From: Ideonella sp.
Lineage (GTDB): Bacteria > Pseudomonadota > Gammaproteobacteria > Burkholderiales > Burkholderiaceae_C
Assembly: GCA_015075165.1 (NCBI GenBank)
Contig: JABTUY010000012.1
Location: 1-64,000, forward strand
Direction of reading: 5' to 3'
Length of the DNA: 64,000 nt
In this document: piece after piece, positions 35,225 through 42,277 of the stretch
Layout: each line of letters begins with the position of its first letter
Position numbering within the stretch: position 1 is the first letter of the stretch
Made by a program: the position numbers and the translations under genes
The notes under the pieces: model-generated
What the model was told of the DNA's origin: nothing
Databases searched by the model: none
Seen by the model: only the letters and a program-made list of their open reading frames with translations

Positions 35225-36136
35225 ATGCAAGCTCGACTGCTTTCGTTGCTCGGCGCGCTGGCCGTCGCGGCCTGCGGCAACTCCGAGCCCCCAAGGCCGG
35301 CGCCGCCGGTCAAGACCACCGCCAAGGCGCCCGACAAGCCGAGCGACGGCCTGCCGCCGCCCGACTGTTCGGTCAAGATCGACCGCAACCTCTCCGGGCC
35401 CGACATCGTCGGCATGAAGCTCGGCATGGCGCGCGAGGACGCTTTGAACTACGCGCGCTGCCTCAACAAGGACACCTTCGTCAGCTTCGAGGGCACGTGG
35501 ATCCAGGGGCTGCGCAGCTACGGCATCAAGCTCGCGCCGCAGGTGTTCGTGGCGCAGTTCGGCGACAGCCGGCCGTGCAAGTTCAGCTCGATGGACGAGA
35601 TGAACAAGTGCGGCGCGGGCAACCGCGCCTGGACCCATGTGGCCGAGAAGATCACTGTGGTGTCGCCCGGCGTGCCGGGCCGCGAGAAGGTGCTCGGCAT
35701 CTGGCGCGAGCAGCACTTCAGGCCCGGCGAGATGCCCGAGGCGCAGTCGCTGCTGCCGGCGCTGGTGCAGAAGTACGGGCCGCCGCAGGTCACGCAGAAG
35801 GACGGCAACAGTTGGATGCGCATGGACTGGCTGCACGACGCCTCCGGCACGCCGATCGCGCAAGGTCAGCGCGGCCCGCATTGCCGCTCGATCAGCGCGC
35901 GCGGCAACGAATCGCACTCCTGGTCCGACGCCTGCGGCCTGACCATCACCGCGCTCGTCGTGCTGAGCCCCGACAACCCGCTGCTGGCCAAGGAGCTGAA
36001 CGTCGGCATGCTGCACCAGCAGCAGCTTTACCGAACCGGCCAGTCGCTGCAGACGCAGCTGCAGGCGATGGAGCAGCAACGGCGCGAGCAGGAGGCCGAC
36101 AAGGGCAAGAGTGCGGCAGCGAACGTCAAGCTGTGA
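35225..36136 (+). CDS. Lipoprotein of unknown function
   Basis: An unrecognised 303-residue lipoprotein. Signal MQARLLSLLGALAVAAC with lipidated Cys17, then a Pro/Lys-rich tether. A region like the SmpA/OmlA small-domain pattern follows (GPDIVGMKLGMAREDALNYARCLN), then a beta-rich part with six or so Cys. The C-terminus is a Gln/Glu-rich coiled-coil-like helix (LQTQLQAMEQQRREQEAD). The ATG at 35225 has GGAG eight bases upstream; the ATG at 35219 sits too close to it. 17 bp after the DUF4282-like gene. Confidence 0.6.
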   Translation: MQARLLSLLGALAVAACGNSEPPRPAPPVKTTAKAPDKPSDGLPPPDCSVKIDRNLSGPDIVGMKLGMAREDALNYARCLNKDTFVSFEGTWIQGLRSYGIKLAPQVFVAQFGDSRPCKFSSMDEMNKCGAGNRAWTHVAEKITVVSPGVPGREKVLGIWREQHFRPGEMPEAQSLLPALVQKYGPPQVTQKDGNSWMRMDWLHDASGTPIAQGQRGPHCRSISARGNESHSWSDACGLTITALVVLSPDNPLLAKELNVGMLHQQQLYRTGQSLQTQLQAMEQQRREQEADKGKSAAANVKL

Positions 36137-36138
36137 CG

Positions 36139-36987
36139 ATGCGTGTTCGCTCGGCTTGCGCGTTCGCCGTCGTGCTGGCGGCGGCGCTGCTGCCGCGCGC
36201 ACAGGCCGCGAGCTTCGACGCCAAGGTGTGCACCGGATCGTTGCCGTCGTGGAGCTGGAGCCTCGGCTATGACTCGTATTGCCTCGGCTATCAGGGCGGG
36301 CATTGCCCGACCGCGCGCGACGAGGATGCCTGCCTCCAGGGCCGGCGCGACCGCAGCACGCAGACCACCGCCGATGCACGGCGCAGCGTCGGCGACCTGC
36401 GCGAACGTGTGCTGCGCCTGCCGGCGCTGCCGCCCGAGCGCAACCCGCTGCTCGGGCGCTGGCGCCGCGTGACGCCGGGGGGCGCCGTGCAGGGTGGCGG
36501 CGGCCTTGGGCAACTGATGGCGATGGCTGCCGCCGGCCCGTGCGGCATGCTGCTCGGCTCGGGCGTCATCGAGTTCACCGCCGGCGAGTTGTTCAGCACC
36601 GACGCGTCGGGTCGCGACTCGCTCGGACGCGTGCAATACCGCATGCAGGGCAATCGGGCCTACGCGGTGCCGCAGCCTGGCGCAGTGCAACTGCTGGCGT
36701 TCGAGATCCTCGGGCCCGATCGCATCCGCGAGGCGCTGGTGGGCGGCAACTGCACGCTGGTGCGCGTCGGGCCACCGGGGTCCTCGGTTGCGGCGCCGGC
36801 CCCAGCGCACCTGAGTTCATCGCCGCATGGACGTGGCGAAGGCCGCGACGACGGCGGTCGGCACGTGCATGGGCGGCGCTCGCTGGAACACCCCCGCGAG
36901 GAACCCGACGCAAGCGCCGCCGCGGGCCCCGTTTCGGGGGGCGCGGCGAGGCCGAATGCGACGCGCCCGCGGACGGGGCGTCGGTAG
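36139..36987 (+). CDS. Exported Cys-rich protein of unknown function
   Basis: An unrecognised 282-residue protein, last in the operon and starting 2 bp after the lipoprotein stop. Signal peptide MRVRSACAFAVVLAAALLPRAQAA. The mature part begins SFDAKVCTGSLPSWSWSLGYDSYCLGYQGGHCP, then a helix, then ERNPLLGRWRRVTPGG and a lipocalin-like series of strands ending ALVGGNCTLVRVG near residue 213. The remaining 65 or so residues are Gly/Arg/Pro-rich and read like untranslated spacer, so the natural stop may have been lost. The TAG stop overlaps a possible fba -10. Confidence 0.6.
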   Translation: MRVRSACAFAVVLAAALLPRAQAASFDAKVCTGSLPSWSWSLGYDSYCLGYQGGHCPTARDEDACLQGRRDRSTQTTADARRSVGDLRERVLRLPALPPERNPLLGRWRRVTPGGAVQGGGGLGQLMAMAAAGPCGMLLGSGVIEFTAGELFSTDASGRDSLGRVQYRMQGNRAYAVPQPGAVQLLAFEILGPDRIREALVGGNCTLVRVGPPGSSVAAPAPAHLSSSPHGRGEGRDDGGRHVHGRRSLEHPREEPDASAAAGPVSGGAARPNATRPRTGRR

Positions 36988-36990
36988 AAT
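36985..36990 (+). promoter_or_regulatory. Putative -10 (TAGAAT) for fba
   Basis: TAGAAT overlaps the stop codon of the preceding gene and lies 63 bp before the fba ATG. No good -35 is seen at 16-18 bp. Similar TAGAAT hexamers occur before yajC. Confidence 0.35.
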
Positions 36991-37053
36991 TTGCGCCCTG
37001 GGTCCGGCGTTGCCACGGCGCCGGCGATGCAGCAGTCCACCGCGGGGTACGCC

Positions 37054-38118
37054 ATGCCACTCGTCTCGATGCGCCAATTGCTGGACCATGCCGCCGAACA
37101 CGGTTACGGCATTCCGGCGTTCAACGTCAACAACCTCGAACAGGTGCAGGCGGTGATGACCGCCGCGGCCGAGGTGAATGCGCCGGTCATCCTGCAGGCC
37201 AGCGCCGGCGCGCGCAAGTATGCCGGCGAGTCGTTCATCAAGCACCTGATCCTGGCCGCCACCGAGGCCTACCCGAAGCTGCCGCTGGTGATGCACCAGG
37301 ACCACGGCCAGAGCCCCGACGTCTGCAAGGGTGCGATCGACCTCGGCTTCAGCTCGGTGATGATGGACGGCTCGCTGCAGGCCGACGGCAAGAGCATCGC
37401 CAGCTACGAGTACAACGTCGACGTCACGCACAAGGTGGTGACGATGGCGCACGAGCTCGGCATCACCGTCGAAGGCGAACTCGGCTGCCTCGGCTCGCTC
37501 GAGACGATGAAGGGCGACAAGGAAGACGGCCACGGCGCCGAGGGCACGATGACGCGCGAGCAGCTGCTCACCGACCCCGAGCAGGCGGCCGACTTCGTGA
37601 AGCGCACCCAGCTTGATGCGCTGGCGATCGCCATCGGCACCAGCCATGGCGCCTACAAGTTCACCCGCAAGCCCACTGGCGACATCCTGGCCATCGGCCG
37701 CATCAAGGAGATCCACCGCCGCATCCCGAACACGCACCTGGTGATGCACGGCAGCTCCAGCGTGCCGCAGGATCTGCTGGAGCAGATCCGCCAGTACGGT
37801 GGCAAGATGAAAGAGACCTACGGCGTGCCGGTGGAGGAGATCCAGGAAGCCATCAAGCACGGCGTGCGCAAGATCAACATCGACACCGACATCCGCCTGG
37901 CGATGACCGGTGCGGTGCGCAAGTTCATGGCCGAGAACCCCGACAAGTTCGATGCGCGCGAGTGGCTCAAGCCGGCGCGCGAAGCGGCCTACCGCATCTG
38001 CAAGGAGCGCTACCTGCAGTTCGGCTGCGAGGGGCAGGCCGGCAAGATCCAGTCGACACCGCTGGCCGCCATGGCGCAGCGCTACCGGCGCGGAGAACTG
38101 GCCCAGACGGTGGTCTGA
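37054..38118 (+). CDS. fba: Class II fructose-bisphosphate aldolase
   Basis: A zinc aldolase that splits or forms fructose-1,6-bisphosphate. The 354-residue protein (Calvin-cycle-like subtype) has [12 protein letters not shown], the zinc-site [42 protein letters not shown] and [13 protein letters not shown]. Start [19 protein letters not shown] at 37054; an in-frame ATG at 37027 would add nine atypical residues. purC follows 88 bp downstream, the usual fba-purC order. Confidence 0.97.
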   Translation: MPLVSMRQLLDHAAEHGYGIPAFNVNNLEQVQAVMTAAAEVNAPVILQASAGARKYAGESFIKHLILAATEAYPKLPLVMHQDHGQSPDVCKGAIDLGFSSVMMDGSLQADGKSIASYEYNVDVTHKVVTMAHELGITVEGELGCLGSLETMKGDKEDGHGAEGTMTREQLLTDPEQAADFVKRTQLDALAIAIGTSHGAYKFTRKPTGDILAIGRIKEIHRRIPNTHLVMHGSSSVPQDLLEQIRQYGGKMKETYGVPVEEIQEAIKHGVRKINIDTDIRLAMTGAVRKFMAENPDKFDAREWLKPAREAAYRICKERYLQFGCEGQAGKIQSTPLAAMAQRYRRGELAQTVV

Positions 38119-38206
38119 AGCGCACGCCGGGCCGGTTGGCACGGCCGGTTGGCACAATGGCGCGCCCACCCTGCCCGCCCGGCAACCGGCCGCGGCCCCC
38201 ATCGTC

Positions 38207-39106
38207 ATGAGCACCAGCGCGCTGTTCGAATCGCACCTGCACTCGCTGCCGCTGATCGCGCGCGGCAAGGTGCGCGACAACTACGCCGTCGGCAGTGACC
38301 GCATCCTGATGGTCGCCAGCGACCGCATCTCGGCGTTCGACGTCGTCATGGGCGAGCCGATACCGGGCAAGGGCGAGACGCTGACGCGCATGGCGCTGTT
38401 CTGGTTCGACCGGCTGCGGCACGTGGTGCCCAACCACCTCACCGGCGACGACCCGACGTCGGTCGTTGCGCCTGATGAGGTCGCACAGGTGCGCGGCCGC
38501 TCGATGCTGGTGAAGCGGCTGCAACCGCTGCCGATCGAAGCCGTGGTGCGCGGCTACCTCGCCGGTTCGGGCTGGAAGGAGTACCAGCAATCGCGCTCGG
38601 TGTGCGGCATCGCGCTGCCGGCCGGGCTGCGGCAGGCTTCGCGGCTGCCCGAGCCGATCTTCACGCCGGCGACCAAGGCCGAAGCCGGCGCGCACGACGA
38701 GAACATCTCGTTCGAGCAGGCCGCAGCCCTCGTCGGCCGCGCCACCGCCGAGCAAGTGCGTCGCATCGCCATCCACCTGTACCAGGAGGCCGCCGCCTAC
38801 GCCCTCACACGCGGCATCGTCATCGCCGACACCAAGTTCGAGTTCGGATTCGATCGCGACGGCACGCTGACACTGATGGACGAGGTGCTGACACCGGATT
38901 CATCGCGCTTCTGGCCGGTGGACTCGTATCGCGAGGGTGAGTCGCCACCGAGCTTCGACAAGCAGTACCTGCGGGACTGGTTGGAGGCGGTGCGGGTGGA
39001 GGGCAAGCCGTGGAAGAAGAAGGCGCCTCCGCCGGCGTTGCCGGGGGAGGTGATCGACCAGACCGCGACGCGATACAAGACAGCGTCTGACGCGCTTCTG
39101 CGGTAG
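38207..39106 (+). CDS. purC: SAICAR synthetase
   Basis: PurC joins CAIR with aspartate in purine synthesis. The 299-residue protein has [74 protein letters not shown] and [17 protein letters not shown]. This is the longer SAICAR synthetase type. In relatives purE-purK usually come next; here they are 26 kb away on the other strand and a lower-GC gene follows. Confidence 0.97.
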   Translation: MSTSALFESHLHSLPLIARGKVRDNYAVGSDRILMVASDRISAFDVVMGEPIPGKGETLTRMALFWFDRLRHVVPNHLTGDDPTSVVAPDEVAQVRGRSMLVKRLQPLPIEAVVRGYLAGSGWKEYQQSRSVCGIALPAGLRQASRLPEPIFTPATKAEAGAHDENISFEQAAALVGRATAEQVRRIAIHLYQEAAAYALTRGIVIADTKFEFGFDRDGTLTLMDEVLTPDSSRFWPVDSYREGESPPSFDKQYLRDWLEAVRVEGKPWKKKAPPPALPGEVIDQTATRYKTASDALLR

Positions 39107-39111
39107 CGATC

Positions 39112-40206
39112 ATGTCCAGGCTGCTTCAGGAACTGGATCGCGTCATCCGGAACGCAAGCAGCCGCGATGAATGGGCGCGTGCAGCGTGCCGACGGGCTGA
39201 GATTCTTGGGCGGCAAGGAGACACATCCGCGGCAACGATCGCGATATCCGCAGTGCGCACCGAGTACGGCCACGCGCTGTCACCTGACGTGGCGGTTTGG
39301 CTGATGCTGACAGAGGGGATCCTGGAGTTCTATGCGGGTGCTTCAGACATGGGAGTTGGCCGGCTGAAGCGCGCCCATGCGATGTCTGCAGCCATGGAAG
39401 GCTGCGCGGCGAGGTCCACCTGCGCCGGATGGATGGCCTTGTACTCGTTGAACAACCGTCGCTTTGATGAGATGGCGCAGCTTCTTGCTGAGGCCTTCGA
39501 ACTCGCACGGGCCGACGATCACCAAGCGAGGGCTCGCGCCTCTTTGGTCCTTGCCGATGGCTTTCACTTCGGCGGGCGATTCGATCTGGCACGTCCGTGG
39601 TACGACAAGACACGATTTCATGCCGCGGCAGAGGGTGATGAGTCCGCCATTAGTGCGATGCTTCACAACGTCGCTGCCTTTAGAACTGCGAACTTGAAGC
39701 TGGCCGATGCACTCGGCGATGAGCTTGCCAAGGAGTCTAGGCACGCTTCGATGGAAGCCGCCTCAGCGTCTGCGTACGATCGAGCAATAGGGACAAGATC
39801 GTTCGATCAGCTGCTTCCGCATGTCCATGCGCAAGTGCTCATGATCGAGAGGCGGTATGACGAAGCGTTTCAACTCCTCTCCCAGATCGACGTCAGCGGG
39901 CTGCTTCCACGGGTGCATGCAATTCACTACGCAGACCTCGCAACATGCGCGAGCTACCTCTCGAAGCGAGATCTCGTGCCGAACTTGGTTGATCTAGCCG
40001 AGAAGTCGCTCGGACCCGGTATGGATGGGGATGACGTTGTCTATGCCTGCAGTAGGTTGACCATGCTGTACGAGGGGTTGGGGGATGCCGCCAAGGCCGC
40101 CAAGTCTGCCGCCCGGGCCAAGGAGCAGTTCACGATCTTTCGTCAGACGCAGACAAGCTTGGTAGCCAAGCTGATAGACGTGTCCGAACGGGTCGGCGCG
40201 AAATAG
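39112..40206 (+). CDS. TPR-like helical protein, atypical base composition
   Basis: An unrecognised 364-residue soluble protein. Repeated helix pairs such as GRFDLARPWYDKTRFHAAAEGD, RRYDEAFQLLSQIDVSG and GDAAKAAKSAARAKEQF suggest tetratricopeptide-like repeats through most of the length. No signal peptide, catalytic motif or membrane helix is seen. Base and codon use differ from the neighbours: lines 39301-39360 and 39661-39720 count 57% and 55% G+C against about 65% in a fba line, with codons such as CTA, TCT and AGG. This suggests recent transfer. It starts 5 bp after purC. Confidence 0.7.
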   Translation: MSRLLQELDRVIRNASSRDEWARAACRRAEILGRQGDTSAATIAISAVRTEYGHALSPDVAVWLMLTEGILEFYAGASDMGVGRLKRAHAMSAAMEGCAARSTCAGWMALYSLNNRRFDEMAQLLAEAFELARADDHQARARASLVLADGFHFGGRFDLARPWYDKTRFHAAAEGDESAISAMLHNVAAFRTANLKLADALGDELAKESRHASMEAASASAYDRAIGTRSFDQLLPHVHAQVLMIERRYDEAFQLLSQIDVSGLLPRVHAIHYADLATCASYLSKRDLVPNLVDLAEKSLGPGMDGDDVVYACSRLTMLYEGLGDAAKAAKSAARAKEQFTIFRQTQTSLVAKLIDVSERVGAK

Positions 40207-40211
40207 CTTGT

Positions 40212-40240
40212 AGAAAGAAAAAGCCCGGACAAGCCGGGCT
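40212..40240 (-). terminator. Rho-independent terminator of the histone H1-like gene
   Basis: On the minus strand AGCCCGG and CCGGGCT form a 7-bp GC stem (40234-40240 with 40222-40228, 5-base loop), followed directly by TTTTTCTTTCT. It lies 22 bp after the stop of the H1-like gene. It may also limit transcription from the convergent TPR-like gene. Confidence 0.85.
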
Positions 40241-40262
40241 TCGCATTGGGCTAGCTGTGTGC

Positions 40263-40628
<366 letters not shown>

Positions 40629-40847
40629 TTCGATCTCCTTGATCAAGTTGACAAAAACGCCGCGCTGCCTTTGCAGGTCGGCGATTCACCGCTGAGCACC
40701 GCGGTCCGGCTCGCGCCGGGCAACGATCCCCCATCGGTGAACGGGGTGGCGGTGGCGTCCGTTGTTTCTGTCGTCAACGGTCCGCCGACCACGGTTCTTG
40801 ATCTCGCTCGCTTTCGCTCGGGTGTCGCTGCCGTTCGATGCAGCGCG

Positions 40848-42062
40848 TCAATCCCAGGCGAGTGCGCCACCGGACTGGTACTCGATGACGCGGGTTTCAA
40901 AGAAGTTGCGCTCCTTCTTCAGGTCGATCATCTCGCTCATCCACGGGAACGGGTTCTCCTCGTTCGGGAACAGCGCCTCCAGGCCGATCTGCGTGGCACG
41001 CCGGTTGGCGATGTAGCGCAGGTAGCCCTTGAACATCGATGCGTTGAGGCCGAGCACGCCGCGCGGCATGGTGTCTTCGGCGTAGCGGTACTCGAGCTCG
41101 ACGGCCTTCAGGAACAGTTGCTTGACCTCGGCGCGGAACTGCGGTGTCCACAGCTGCGGGTTCTCGAGCTTGATCTGGTTGATCAGGTCGATGCCGAAGT
41201 TGCAGTGCATCGACTCGTCGCGCAGGATGTACTGGTACTGCTCGGCGGCACCGGTCATCTTGTTCTGCCGGCCCAGCGCCAGGATCTGCGTGAAGCCGAC
41301 GTAGAAGAACAGGCCTTCCATCAGGCAGGCGAAGACGATGATCGACTTCAGCAGCGTCTGGTCGGCCTCGGGCGTGCCGGTGCGGAAGTGCGGGTCCATG
41401 ATCGCGTCGATGAACGGGATCAGGAACTCGTCCTTCTCGCGGATCGAGCCCACCTCGTGGTAGGCGTTGAAGATCTCGCCCTCGTCGAGCCCGAGCGACT
41501 CGACGATGTACTGGTAGGCGTGGGTGTGGATCGCCTCTTCGAACGCCTGCCGCAGCAGGAACTGCCGGCACTCGGGCGCGGTGATGTGCCGGTAGGTGCC
41601 CAGCGTGATGTTGTTGGCCGCCAGCGAATCGGCGGTGACGAAGAAGCCGAGGTTGCGCTTGATGATGCGGCGCTCGTCTTCACTCAGGCCGTTGGGATCC
41701 TTCCAGGTCGCGATGTCGCGCGACATGTTGATCTCCTGCGGCATCCAGTGGTTGGCGCAGGTGGCGAGGTACTTCTCCCAGGCCCATTTGTACTTGAACG
41801 GCACCAGCTGATTGACGTCGGTCTGGCCGTTGATGATTCGCTTCTCGGCCACGTTGACGCGCCGCGTGCTGGAGGCACCGGCTGGCGGGAGCGCCGTCGG
41901 CACCGTGGCTTGGCGAAGGGAAGCGAGGGGCCGTGCAACCTGCTGTTGCATCAGCTGCGGCGACGAGAGGGCCGCAGAGCGCACGGCGCCCGAGTGGGGA
42001 TGTGCGGTGCTCTTGGAGGTGATCGACGATGTGGTTCTGATGTCTTCTTCCCAGATCAGCAT
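40848..42062 (-). CDS. nrdB: Class Ia ribonucleotide reductase, beta subunit
   Basis: NrdB houses the diiron-tyrosyl radical that starts ribonucleotide reduction by NrdA. The 404-residue protein has a variable N-terminal 70 residues (start [13 protein letters not shown]), then [25 protein letters not shown], the iron-ligand blocks [10 protein letters not shown] and ESMHCNFG, and the C-terminal segment that docks on NrdA. AGGAAG precedes the ATG at 42062. It lies 215 bp downstream of nrdA on the same strand. Confidence 0.97.
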   Translation of the reverse strand: MLIWEEDIRTTSSITSKSTAHPHSGAVRSAALSSPQLMQQQVARPLASLRQATVPTALPPAGASSTRRVNVAEKRIINGQTDVNQLVPFKYKWAWEKYLATCANHWMPQEINMSRDIATWKDPNGLSEDERRIIKRNLGFFVTADSLAANNITLGTYRHITAPECRQFLLRQAFEEAIHTHAYQYIVESLGLDEGEIFNAYHEVGSIREKDEFLIPFIDAIMDPHFRTGTPEADQTLLKSIIVFACLMEGLFFYVGFTQILALGRQNKMTGAAEQYQYILRDESMHCNFGIDLINQIKLENPQLWTPQFRAEVKQLFLKAVELEYRYAEDTMPRGVLGLNASMFKGYLRYIANRRATQIGLEALFPNEENPFPWMSEMIDLKKERNFFETRVIEYQSGGALAWD

Positions 42063-42085
42063 GTGAGTGCTTCCTGTGGTGGCGG

Positions 42086-42114
42086 ATTATGAGAGTGTTG
42101 TGTTCAAACACCAA
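42086..42114 (-). promoter_or_regulatory. Possible nrdB promoter (TTGGTG-N17-CATAAT)
   Basis: On the minus strand TTGGTG (42114-42109) and CATAAT (42091-42086) are 17 bp apart, 24 bp before the nrdB ATG. This would allow nrdB to be transcribed separately from nrdA. I see no NrdR-like box here. Confidence 0.4.
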
Positions 42115-42169
42115 GCACTTCTTGACATTTGAATCGCCACGTTGTTGCGTGAGTGCATCGTTGTGAGCC

Positions 42170-42212
42170 GTGCGATGCGCGACCGGCCGCGCATCGCACG
42201 CGTCGATGCGCG
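42170..42212 (-). promoter_or_regulatory. Overlapping inverted repeats between nrdA and nrdB
   Basis: GTGCGATGCGCG (42170-42181) pairs perfectly with CGCGCATCGCAC (42188-42199), a 12-bp stem with a 6-base loop. The same right arm can instead pair with CGATGCGCG (42204-42212), a 9-bp stem. The two hairpins exclude each other in the nrdA-nrdB transcript. Neither is followed by a T run. Confidence 0.6.
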
Positions 42213-42277
42213 AGTTCGCGCAAGGCATCGAATCGCGTGCGCGCGAACGCTGATCGCATCGACCGGTCGCGCCGGAT

